DNA of 64,000 nucleotides from Paracoccus sp. S3-43 (lineage in GTDB: Bacteria > Pseudomonadota > Alphaproteobacteria > Rhodobacterales > Rhodobacteraceae). Of the stretch, positions 8,445 through 16,048 are shown one piece after another; within the stretch, counting starts at the first letter, position 1, and each line of letters starts with the position of its first letter. A model generated the notes under the pieces. That model was given only the letters and a program-made list of their open reading frames with translations. It was not told where the DNA came from and did not search any database. Location of the stretch: assembly GCF_029027965.1 (NCBI RefSeq), contig NZ_CP119082.1, positions 352,001 to 416,000 on the forward strand, in the 5' to 3' direction. The position numbers and the translations under genes were made by a program.

Positions 8445-9345
8445 ATGGAACCGGCGTGCTGTCATCCCCGCCAGAACCATGTGCTGCCGTCGCGGGACAG
8501 TTGCATCGGCAAGTCCCCTGCGCCAGTCGTCCACGACGATGTCGTCCTGGCCGGCGGGACGTTCCAGATGGGCGATGCCCTCGGCGAAGGCTATTCCAGC
8601 GATTGAGAGCGGCCCGTCCACCCGGTGACGCTTTCGCCCTTTCGAATCGACGTGGCGGCGGTGACGGTCGCGCAGTTTTCGGCCTTCGTTGCCGAAACCG
8701 GCTATATGACCGATGCCGAACGCCATGGATCCTCGGCGGTGTTTCACTTGGCGGTGCAGGCACGGCGCAAGGATGTGATCGGCACCTTCGGGATGCCGTG
8801 GTGGATCGCCGTAGCGGGTGCCGACTGGCGCCATCCTTTCGGTCCTTTGTCCGACGTCGATCAAGCGACCGATCATCCGGTTATCCATGTCAGCCATGCC
8901 GATGCGATGGCGTATTGCCGCTGGTCCGGGCGTGACTTGCCGACCGAGGCAGAATGGGAATATGCCGCGCGAAAGGGTATGAAGGGCGCCAATACCCTTG
9001 GGGGGACCACCTGACCGACGGGGATGCGCATTGCGCCAATATCTGGCAGGGCGTCTTTCCGCATTGTAATTCCGGCAAGGATGGCGCCTTGGCTACCGCG
9101 CCTGTGCGCAGCTTTCCCCCGAACGGCTACGGACTGTATCAGATGGCCGGAAATGTCTGGGAATGGTGCGCGAACTGGTTCGCCCCCGGCTATTACGAGG
9201 TATCGGCACCGATCGATCCGAAGGGACCGCCAGAAGGGGGATCGAGCGGGTGATGCGCGGCGGGTCTTACCTCTGTCACGCCTCCTATTGCAACCGTTCT
9301 CGGGTGGCTGCGCGGACTGGGAACGCGTTCTGGGAGAAGGACTGA
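8445..9345 (+). pseudogene. formylglycine-generating enzyme (SUMF1-like), broken
   Basis: The sequence reads as a sulfatase-modifying factor, which converts a sulfatase active-site Cys to formylglycine. Recognisable parts are [55 protein letters not shown] and MRGGSYLCHASYCNRSRV, which keeps both active-site Cys. It is interrupted by an in-frame TGA at 8604-8606 and by frameshifts near 8985 and 9235, and it lacks the usual C-terminal GFRC. The neighbouring sulfonate-type operon suggests the region once served organosulfur use. Confidence 0.85.
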
Positions 9346-9518
9346 ATCGTGGATAAATGCTTAACCTTGGTAGGCGTGGTGCTTGACTGCCGCGCTTCCC
9401 TGTCGTCTGAAATTCTTCGCGCGCCAATGGCAGAGCCTGCTGCGGGATGTATGCGACAATACCGTGGGCGGTATGGGGCAGTCTCAATCTGACAGAACAG
9501 TGCATGTTGACGAAGGTT

Positions 9519-9537
9519 CGCCCCAGCATCTGGGGCG
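9519..9537. terminator. perfect hairpin CGCCCCAG-CAT-CTGGGGCG
   Basis: An 8-bp perfect GC-rich stem with a 3-nt loop in the gap between the broken FGE gene and the end of the leader-peptide gene on the minus strand. There is no clear T-run on either side, so a terminator role is only possible. Confidence 0.35.
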
Positions 9538-9749
9538 ATGCCTATCTTATTCTTCCTTGAAACGGCTTTTCCTCTGCCAGATCGTATCTGCGATACGGAT
9601 CCGTCAATAACCGACCGCTCAGTTGCAGTTAGAGGTGTTGCGGATCGCGATCGCTCCGCCGATCAGGGCACCGAGGCCAAAGCCGATCGCCGAACCGGCA
9701 GGACCGCCGATGAAGCCGACGATGCCTCCGGCAAAGCCGCCGCCCTAGG

Positions 9750-10760
9750 TGTTTGATCCCACGGTTTGATGGTGCGATCCTTTCTCAGGGATGGAGGGAA
9801 GCATTATGGGCCAGGTTCGTCACGGGAGCGCCACGACCACGCACGCCGTCAGAGCTGCAATACAACGATCGCAAGCTTCGCTCGCGACGCTGAGCCGGGA
9901 GCTCGGCATTAACCCCAAGACAGTGGCGAAGTGGCGCAAGCGAGCGACGGTCGATGATCTCAAGACAGGGCCGAAGGAGCCACGCTCCACGGTTTTGACA
10001 GAAGCCGAGGAGGCGGCCATCGTCGCGTTCAGGCTGCACACGCTTTTGCCGCTGGACGACTGCCTCTATGCCCTGCAGCCATCAATTCCACACCTGACAC
10101 GCTCAGCGCTGCATCGGTGCCTTCAGCGCCACGGCATCTCTCGACTGCCCGACGTGGAAGGCGACAAGCCGAAACGGTCGAAGTTCAAGCGCTACCCTAT
10201 CGGCTTCTTTCATATCGACATCGCCGAGGTGCAGACTGCTGAAGGCAAGCTTTACCTGTTCGTCGGCATTGACCGCACGAGCAAGTTTGCCGTGACCCAG
10301 CTCGTCGACAAGGCGGACAGGAAGACAGCTTGGGAGTTCCTGCAGCACATGCTCGAAGCCGTGCCCTATCAGGTCCATACCATCCTCACCGACAACGGTA
10401 TTCAGTTCGCCGAGCAGCCTCGGAACCGGAACACCATCTATTCCAGACCTATGCGCTTTGACATGATCTGCGAGGCCAACGGCATTGAGCACCGCCTGAC
10501 GAAGCCCAACCACCCGTGGACCAACGGTCAGGTCGAGCGGATGAACCGCACGATCAAGGACGCCACCGTCAAACGCTTTCACTACACCAGCCACGACGAG
10601 CTCCGCACGCATCTCGCCGACTTCATGGCAGCCTACAACTTCGCGCGTAGGCTCAAGACCCTCGGCGGCCTCACGCCCTACGAATACATCTGCAAGATCT
10701 GGACATCAGAGCCAGACAGATTCATCCTAAACCCGATCCACCAGATGCCGGGACTGAACA
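9750..10760 (+). mobile_element. IS481-family insertion sequence
   Basis: A 1011-bp element with ends TGTTTGATCCC on the left and, reverse-complemented, TGTTCAGTCCC on the right, flanked on both sides by CCTAGG (9744-9749 and 10761-10766) as target duplication. A CTAG target is a known preference of IS481 elements. It carries one transposase gene and appears intact. Confidence 0.88.
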
Positions 10761-10765
10761 CCTAG
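9806..10765 (+). CDS. IS481-family transposase
   Basis: A 319-residue transposase with an N-terminal helix-turn-helix (LSRELGINPKTVAKWRKR) and an rve integrase core. The DDE residues are seen in FHIDIAEV, ILTDNGIQF and NGQVERMNRT. The ATG at 9806 follows GGAGGG and is preferred to the ATG at 9791. The stop codon TAG (10763-10765) lies outside the element, in the duplicated CCTAGG target. Confidence 0.92.
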   Translation: MGQVRHGSATTTHAVRAAIQRSQASLATLSRELGINPKTVAKWRKRATVDDLKTGPKEPRSTVLTEAEEAAIVAFRLHTLLPLDDCLYALQPSIPHLTRSALHRCLQRHGISRLPDVEGDKPKRSKFKRYPIGFFHIDIAEVQTAEGKLYLFVGIDRTSKFAVTQLVDKADRKTAWEFLQHMLEAVPYQVHTILTDNGIQFAEQPRNRNTIYSRPMRFDMICEANGIEHRLTKPNHPWTNGQVERMNRTIKDATVKRFHYTSHDELRTHLADFMAAYNFARRLKTLGGLTPYEYICKIWTSEPDRFILNPIHQMPGLNT

Positions 10766-10989
10766 GACCCGTCTAATGCGTCAGCGGCACAGGCCCGCGC
10801 CGAGCCGCCGCAGACCGTGGACATTTCCCTGCTGGATAGTTCGTTCATCGTTGCCGTCTCCTGTGGTTATTGTTTCGCCAGCACAGGCCGGGACTGGGTG
10901 CAGCCCCGGCCGTCCGGTCCTTCGGTCACGCCGCCCGCGACCAGCTGAAGCTGGTCCTTGGTCAGTGCGCCTCGGGCGGGCGGTTGCCG

Positions 10990-11211
10990 TCATTTCCAGA
11001 CAAAGCGCACCCCCACCCCGACGTCCGAGCCGGTGCGGGTCGATCCGCCGATTACGCTCCAGCCATTGCCGAACGAATAGCTTGCCTGGAGGTCGGTCGA
11101 TCCCTGGCTACCATATCCCGGCACCGTGCCGCCGCCGAAACTGAAGCCGCTGCCGCCGCTTCCGTTGTCGCCAGTCACGGCGCCAAGTTCGAGGGTGTTC
11201 AATTCACGCAT
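10990..11211 (-). CDS. small secreted-type peptide with double-glycine-like leader
   Basis: A 73-residue peptide whose start MRELNTLELGAVTGDNG has the ELxxxEL pattern of class II bacteriocin leaders and closely parallels the leader of the split gene 140 bp downstream (MNELSSREMSTVCGG). The mature part is Gly/Ser-rich and ends in alternating hydrophobic residues (DVGVGVRFVWK), suggesting beta structure. ATG 11211 follows an AGG-containing site; an ATG at 11223 is an alternative. No transporter or immunity gene is visible. I do not recognise the family, so antimicrobial or signalling activity is inference. Confidence 0.55.
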   Translation of the reverse strand: MRELNTLELGAVTGDNGSGGSGFSFGGGTVPGYGSQGSTDLQASYSFGNGWSVIGGSTRTGSDVGVGVRFVWK

Positions 11212-11379
11212 GTTGCGCCTCATTTCTGCTGTTGAGAGGGCAAGGTGATCTTCAGGTCTCCGATGATGCAGCCGGCCTCGGACCTGCCGCCAGAGACGTG
11301 GGGCAGATCGCGCGCGGCCAGCGGGGCCGGACCTTCGGGGCGCATCGAGGAGACGTTGACGTTCCCGGCAATGTCGTGG

Positions 11380-11624
11380 ACAGTGGACGGATTGTTCCGC
11401 GGCTGCAGGATTTCCCGCTCGGCTCTCTGCTGCGCGACATCGCCGTCCAGCATGGCGAGGCTGCTCGGCGTGCGCGGGTCAGGTTGACGCTCGTGGATAC
11501 AAGCCTGTGCGTCCATGCCGACCGCACGATCCTGGCCGCGATCCTCGGCAATCTCGTGTCGAACGCGGTGAAATACGCCCTTGGCCGCGCGGCGGTGATC
11601 GGATGCAGACGTCGCGGCGGACAG
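11380..11624 (+). pseudogene. sensor histidine kinase fragment
   Basis: A piece of a kinase ATPase domain lying between the peptide genes and an IS407-type element. It reads VVDSGRIVPRLQDFPLGSLL, then the N-box ILGNLVSNAVKYALG that contacts ATP. The phosphoacceptor domain upstream and the G boxes downstream are missing, and nothing matching them is found beyond the element, so the 3' part was deleted. Confidence 0.6.
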
Positions 11625-11690
11625 TGGAGTGCCCCCACTGAAGTGGTCCGCCAACTGGGATACAAATATCCTGTTCAGGAGGACCATCAG

Positions 11691-11969
11691 ATGGCAGGCA
11701 AGCGAGACAAACCGGAAGACATCGTTCTGAAGCTTCGACAGATCGAAGTGCTTCATGGACAGGGAATGGCGATTTCCGACGCGGTGCGGCAGATCGGCGT
11801 GACCGAGCCGACGTATTATCGCTGGCGCAAGCAGTATGGCGGCATGAACCGGGATCAGCTGAAGCGTCTCAAGGAGCTTGAGGCGGAGAACCAGCGGTTG
11901 CGGCGCGCGGTGTCAGATCTGACCTTGGACAAGATGATCCTGAGCGAGGCTGCACGGGGAAACTTCTAA
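11691..11969 (+). CDS. IS3-family transposase OrfA (IS407-like)
   Basis: A 92-residue helix-turn-helix and leucine-zipper protein beginning MAGKRDKPEDIVLKLRQIEV, which binds the element ends. The zipper is in RLKELEAENQRLRRAVSDL. Start ATG follows CAGGAGG. The C-terminus overlaps the region where a frameshift joins it to OrfB. Confidence 0.9.
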   Translation: MAGKRDKPEDIVLKLRQIEVLHGQGMAISDAVRQIGVTEPTYYRWRKQYGGMNRDQLKRLKELEAENQRLRRAVSDLTLDKMILSEAARGNF

Positions 11970-12001
11970 GCCCTTCGCGCCGTCGCAAGTGCATCGATCA
12001 T

Positions 12002-12817
12002 GTGCGGCAGGCGCTTGGCATATCCGAGCGCCGCGCCTGCCGCACCCTCGGGCAGCACCGCTCAACGCAACGCAAGGTTCCTTGCGGCGCCCCGGACGAA
12101 GAACGGCTGACGGAGGACATCATCGCGCTCGCTCGCACCTACGGGCGATATGGCTATCGGATGATCACCGGACTGCTGAACAACGCCGGTTGGCATGTAA
12201 ATCATAAACGCGTGGAACGGATATGGCGGCGTGAAGGGCTGAAGATCCCACAAAAGCAGGCAAAGAAGGGTCGGCTCTGGTTGAACGACGGGTCCTGCGT
12301 CCGTCTCCGACCGGAGCACCCGAACCACGTCTGGTCCTATGATTTCGTTCAGGACCGGACACATGACGGACGGCTGTTTCGGACGCTCAATATCATCGAC
12401 GAATTCACGAAGGAGGCGCTGGTGATCCGTGCAAACCGCAAGCTCAATTCCACCGACGTAATCGACGCCCTGACGGAGCTGTTCATCTTGCGTGGCCCGC
12501 CTGCGTTCATAAGGTCCGACAATGGCGCGGAATTCATTGCCAAGAAGGTGCAGGGCTGGATCGGCGCAGTTGGTGCCAAGACCGCGTTCATCGAGCCGGG
12601 TTCACCCTGGGAGAACGGGTATTGCGAGAGCTTCAACGCTCGATTCCGCGACGAACTCCTGGACGCAGAAGTCTTCTATTCGCTTAGGGAGGCCCAGATC
12701 CTCATCGAGCGATGGCGCCGCCACTACAACACTGTCAGGCCGCACAGCTCCCTGGGATACCGCCCGCCCGCACCGGAAGCCCTCATCCCAATAGACCAGC
12801 GGCCGACGATGCACTAA
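12002..12817 (+). CDS. IS3-family transposase OrfB (IS407-like)
   Basis: A 271-residue integrase-core transposase with D114 in SYDFVQD, D173 in RSDNGAEF and E209 in YCESFN, and the usual C-terminal HSSLGYRPPAPEA. An HTH_21-type segment (YGRYGYRMITGLL) precedes the core. It is probably made as an OrfAB fusion, so the position of its own start is uncertain. Confidence 0.9.
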   Translation: MRQALGISERRACRTLGQHRSTQRKVPCGAPDEERLTEDIIALARTYGRYGYRMITGLLNNAGWHVNHKRVERIWRREGLKIPQKQAKKGRLWLNDGSCVRLRPEHPNHVWSYDFVQDRTHDGRLFRTLNIIDEFTKEALVIRANRKLNSTDVIDALTELFILRGPPAFIRSDNGAEFIAKKVQGWIGAVGAKTAFIEPGSPWENGYCESFNARFRDELLDAEVFYSLREAQILIERWRRHYNTVRPHSSLGYRPPAPEALIPIDQRPTMH

Positions 12818-12866
12818 CAATCAACCCGGACCACTCCGTGGGGGCAGTCCAGCCAAGCTCGCCGTT

Positions 12867-13100
12867 ATGGTCGAGCGCATCCGCGCCGCAGGCGAGGATC
12901 CGGCCGAATACGTCGAGATCAGCTTCAAGGTACCTGAGCGCGCCTATGTCGCCTGGCCCGAGGCGATCCGCCAGGGCTTCGAGCCCGCCCGCACCGTCAA
13001 GACCGGCACGCTGAAGATCGACCTGCTGCCGCAGGAGGACTGGATCTATACCGACGGCTGGCTCGCCGGCGTCCTTGCGGAGGGCGAAAGCGATGCCTGA
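12867..13100 (+). CDS. hypothetical protein, possibly 5'-truncated by the IS
   Basis: A 77-residue acidic protein (MVERIRAAGEDPAEYVEISF, then LPQEDWIYTDGWLAGVLAEG). I do not recognise it. The frame is open back to the IS407-like element 16 bp upstream and no ribosome-binding site precedes the ATG, so the true start was probably removed by the insertion. Its last 8 bp overlap the start of the next gene, indicating an operon. Confidence 0.5.
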   Translation: MVERIRAAGEDPAEYVEISFKVPERAYVAWPEAIRQGFEPARTVKTGTLKIDLLPQEDWIYTDGWLAGVLAEGESDA

Positions 13101-13737
13101 GGTTCTGGAGATCACCGTCTTTCGCTTCGAAGAACTGTCGGATGCGGCCAGGGACCGCGCCCGCGCCTGGTATCGCGATGGCGGGTTCGACTACGACTGG
13201 TTCGACTTCGTCTACGAGGATTTCCAGCGGATCGCGGAAATCCTCGGTATCAGCTTCAAGACCCGCACCGTCCGCCTCATGGGCGGCGGCACGCGGCAGG
13301 AACCGCTCATCTGGTTCACCGGCTTCTGGTCGCAGGGCGATGGCGCCGCGTTCGAAGGCCACTATTCCTACCGCAAGGGCGCGGCGGCGAAAATCCGCGC
13401 CTATGCGCCGCAGGATGCGGAACTGCACCGTATCGCGGATGCCCTGCAGCAGGTGCAGCGGCGCAACTTCTACCAGTTGACCGCCGAGGCGACCCATCGG
13501 GGCCGATACTATCACGAGTATTCCATGGCGGTCGCCGTCACCCGCGACAGCCCTGTCTGGCAGGACATGACTGCCGATGCCGAGGAGATCGTGACGGACG
13601 ACCTGCGTGATCTCGCCCGCTGGCTCTACCGGCAGCTCGAGCGGGAATACGACTATCTCACTTCGGACGAGGCGGTGGACGAGTCCATCACCGCCAATGC
13701 CTATACCTTCACCGAAGCGGGAAGGCGGTTCGGCTGA
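13093..13737 (+). CDS. hypothetical protein of accessory elements
   Basis: A 214-residue protein rich in Asp, Glu, Tyr and Trp, starting MPEVLEITVFRFEELSDAAR, with a distinctive ARAWYRDGGFDYDWFDFVY and a C-terminal LYRQLEREYDYLTSDEAVDE. Highly acidic with no membrane segment. Similar proteins in my memory sit on plasmids and integrative elements next to antirestriction genes and carry vague antitoxin-like names; no activity is established. The company of VapBC, ArdB and a strawberry-notch fragment supports a conjugative-element origin. Confidence 0.6.
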   Translation: MPEVLEITVFRFEELSDAARDRARAWYRDGGFDYDWFDFVYEDFQRIAEILGISFKTRTVRLMGGGTRQEPLIWFTGFWSQGDGAAFEGHYSYRKGAAAKIRAYAPQDAELHRIADALQQVQRRNFYQLTAEATHRGRYYHEYSMAVAVTRDSPVWQDMTADAEEIVTDDLRDLARWLYRQLEREYDYLTSDEAVDESITANAYTFTEAGRRFG

Positions 13738-13754
13738 AACCCGGCTTTCCGGCT

Positions 13755-14138
13755 TTACAGCACCGACCGCAGATCCGTCTGCGCGAAGTCGTCGCCGACG
13801 AAGAGCAGCGGACAGCCGCGCTCGGCGGCGACCTCATAGGCGAAGCAGTCGCCGTAGTTGAGGCCGGCGGGATGAACGCCCTTGCCCCAGCGGGCATAGG
13901 CATCCGCGATCCTGCGCGCCGAGGCCTCGGTGACGGACACCACCTCGAACCCGAGGCCCTCGACCAGCGCCGTGATCTCCTCGCCGACGTTGCGGCGTCC
14001 GGCCACGATCAGCGTCTCGGCCACGGTCCCGGCCGAGATCAGCAGAGCATCCGCCGCCTCGATCGCCGCCATGCAGGCCTCGGCCTGCGGCTCGTCCAGA
14101 ACGATGGCCATCAGCGCCGAGGTGTCGACGGCAATCAT
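13755..14138 (-). CDS. vapC: PIN-domain toxin, VapC type
   Basis: A 127-residue PIN-domain ribonuclease. The acidic active site is seen as D5 (VDTSAL), E41 (VAETLI), D97 (NYGDCFAY) and D116 (VGDDF). In the family this cleaves tRNA or rRNA to stop translation until bound by its antitoxin. It is second in a two-gene operon, overlapping the antitoxin gene by 4 bp. Confidence 0.9.
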   Translation of the reverse strand: MIAVDTSALMAIVLDEPQAEACMAAIEAADALLISAGTVAETLIVAGRRNVGEEITALVEGLGFEVVSVTEASARRIADAYARWGKGVHPAGLNYGDCFAYEVAAERGCPLLFVGDDFAQTDLRSVL

Positions 14139-14392
14139 GCCGGCATCCCGTCATCCCCATAGAGGAAATCCTGGCTGCGCGCGGCATCCGTGCTGGGCAG
14201 CGCCTTGCCTCGCGCGGTGGCCCGGACCCTCTCCATCAGCGCGCGCCGGCCTCTGGGGGTCGCCGTCACAGCAACCGGCACGAGGCGGACGACCTCATGG
14301 CCCCGCCGGGTCAGGATCACCTCGTCGCCGGCCTCGGCCCGCTTCACCAGTTCGGTGAGCTGACCTTTCGCCTCGGTGACAGAAACCCTCAT
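14135..14392 (-). CDS. vapB: antitoxin, Phd/YefM-type VapB
   Basis: An 85-residue antitoxin with the typical N-terminal DNA-binding fold (VSVTEAKGQLTELVKRAEAG, then EVILTRRGHEVVRLVP) and a flexible C-terminal tail that would wrap VapC. As in the family it probably represses its own operon. ATG is preceded by GAAGACCGGAGTGATGCGCG, with GGAG about 9 bp upstream. Confidence 0.88.
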   Translation of the reverse strand: MRVSVTEAKGQLTELVKRAEAGDEVILTRRGHEVVRLVPVAVTATPRGRRALMERVRATARGKALPSTDAARSQDFLYGDDGMPA

Positions 14393-14557
14393 CGCGCATC
14401 ACTCCGGTCTTCATCCGCTCCTGCGCATAAGATGGTTCAGAGAATGGTCCAATTCAAGCCCGTTGGACGAGGGAGAGGAGGGCCGGGAGAGGGTGCCTCC
14501 GGACAGGCTGAGAGAGGGTCGTCCGGCAGGTGTCCCTTTCCCTCTCGGAGATCGAAC

Positions 14558-14980
14558 ATGGCCCTGCCCAAACTTGCTTCCCAATTCGCAACCCGCGTCC
14601 CCGAGGACCGTCGCATGGACTTCCTGCCGCGTCTATTCGGCCCGCGCCTGCTCATCATCGGCGAGCATACCGTCTTCCACTTCATGGAAACCCTCAGCCC
14701 CAACGACTATGGCGGCGGGCTCTGGGACTTCTACGAACGCGACGGCCAGCCGCTCTATCTCGCGCCGCCCTCGAAGCCCCGCTTCCGCCTCTTCTGCGAA
14801 GGAAACGGCTTCGAGGGCGAGGTTTCCGCCGACGCTGCCGGGATCATCGCCACGCTCTTCGCCTTCTCGCACCTCTCATTCCGGCACAATGACGACGAAC
14901 TCGCGGAAGGCTATGGCCGTCTCTACGACTATGCCATCGACCATCCCGAGGTGGCGGCGCTCTTCCAGGCCATCGACTGA
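14558..14980 (+). CDS. ardB: antirestriction protein, ArdB/KlcA family
   Basis: A 140-residue protein matching ArdB/KlcA: RMDFLPRLFGPRLLIIGEHT, the core NDYGGGLWDFYERDGQPLYL, and SADAAGIIATLFAFSHLSF. These proteins inhibit type I restriction systems in vivo and are usually expressed from the leading region of conjugative DNA as it enters a new cell. The gene stands alone between VapBC and a strawberry-notch fragment. Confidence 0.88.
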   Translation: MALPKLASQFATRVPEDRRMDFLPRLFGPRLLIIGEHTVFHFMETLSPNDYGGGLWDFYERDGQPLYLAPPSKPRFRLFCEGNGFEGEVSADAAGIIATLFAFSHLSFRHNDDELAEGYGRLYDYAIDHPEVAALFQAID

Positions 14981-15133
14981 TGCCGTGATGCGCTTCGGCC
15001 TCCGGTCGGGGCGCGCTCCCCTTCCTGCGGTGCCTCATCCGAGAGCGAGAGGCGGGCGGGGAGGGCGTGGATCCGTGCGGCGAAGAGAGCGGTGCGCGGA
15101 GTCCATCCCCCAACATCCTTCTGAGGTATCCCG

Positions 15134-15772
15134 ATGAACATGATCCCCGCTTCCGCGGTGGCCTCCGCCACCGCGCCGCTTCCATCCTACCATGAGGTCA
15201 CGGACGCCGCCTCCGTTTTCGCCGCTGGCAGACTGCTGCTGCCGCATCTGGAGCGCGGCCAGCGCGTCAATGCCGCAACCCTGCGCGGCGCCATGGAAGC
15301 GGCCTTCGGCGCTTCCGATGCCAGCGGTGCCTGGACCTGGAAGCTTGCCTATGACGCCTGCGAGGCGGCGACTGTCCTCTTCCTGCGCAAGTACGGCAAT
15401 GCGCTTTTCCGCAAAGCCGGGTCTCCGGCGGCGATCCTGGCCCAGCTCGGCAAGATCGCCGGGCTTCTGCCGACGCATACGCGCCGATCCGAGGAAGCGC
15501 AGGCCTTCCAGCAGTTCTCCACCCCGATCCCACTCGGCTTCGCCGCGCTCACGGCAGCGGCGATCACGCCCGCCGACCGAGTGCTGGAGCGCTCGGCCGG
15601 CACCGGACTCCTCGCCATCCTGGCCGAGATCGCCGGCGGCACGCTCCTGCTCAATGAACTCGCCGAGGTCCGCGCTGGCCTCTTGTCCTCCCTCTTTTCG
15701 GCCCTGTCCGTCACCCGGTTCGACGCGGCACAGAACAACGCCGTCTCGCGGAAGAAGAAGCTGCACGGTTGA
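15134..15772 (+). pseudogene. strawberry-notch-like helicase/methylase, N-terminal fragment
   Basis: The first 200 or so residues of the large plasmid proteins that join an N-terminal methyltransferase-like domain to a strawberry-notch helicase. Features are FAAGRLLLPHLERGQRVNAA, FSTPIPLGFAALTAAA and the SAM-binding-like RVLERSAGTGLLAI. The normal product exceeds 1,000 residues. Here homology stops after SVTRFDAAQ and twelve unrelated residues lead to a stop, so the gene is cut by recombination near 15735. Confidence 0.75.
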
Positions 15773-15774
15773 GC

Positions 15775-16002
15775 AACGTATTTTTCCAGTCCGGCCCACG
15801 CACGGGAGGTCCGGCCGGAACAGCCATGCCGGACTGGCTGGGCTCACAGGACAACCGGACGGAACGGCGGCCCAGAACCGCCATACCGCTTTCCTCAACG
15901 GGCCGGTGGACCGGCAGACCGTCGCTCCGGATCGCGTCGCACCGCCGGCCTCGCCCTACATCCTTCAAGCCGGAGCCGTGATCCCGGCCGCGCTCATCAC
16001 CG
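15775..16002 (+). pseudogene. trbI: conjugal transfer protein TrbI fragment
   Basis: An internal piece of TrbI, the VirB10-like channel scaffold of a P-type conjugative secretion system. It reads FFQSGPRTGGPAGTAMPD, then after a 1-nt shift near 15835 LAGLTGQPDGTAAQ, FLNGPVDRQTVAPDRVAPP and YILQAGAVIPAALITG. Both ends are missing. It is fused directly behind the strawberry-notch fragment. Confidence 0.75.
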
Positions 16003-16048
16003 GCACCCGCCGATTCGGTCAAGTTGATCGTGCCGATGCTAGAGCGAT

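Larger units (their letters stand above)
9619..10848 (-). pseudogene. bacteriocin-like peptide gene split by an IS481-type element
   Basis: The N-terminal part (10848 to 10761) starts at an ATG after AGGAGA and encodes the leader MNELSSREMSTVCGG, a double-glycine-type leader as in class II bacteriocins. The C-terminal part (9749 to 9619) encodes a Gly-rich helix-forming segment (GGGFAGGIVGFIGGPAGSA, GFGLGALIGGAIAI) ending NTSNCN. An IS481-like element with a CCTAGG duplication sits between them. Removing it and one CCTAGG restores one frame, apart from a TAG that is part of CCTAGG itself, so the gene may have been nonsense-mutated before the insertion. Confidence 0.7.
11625..12851 (+). mobile_element. 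IS3-family element, IS407-like group
   Basis: A 1227-bp element with inverted repeats TGGAGTGCCCCCACTGAAGT on the left and TGGACTGCCCCCACGGAGTG on the right (reverse complement), continuing to GGTCCG. It holds an orfA and an orfB, both open. Flanks acag and gcca do not match, so no target duplication is seen; the kinase fragment on its left has no continuation on the right, consistent with an adjacent deletion. Confidence 0.9.
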
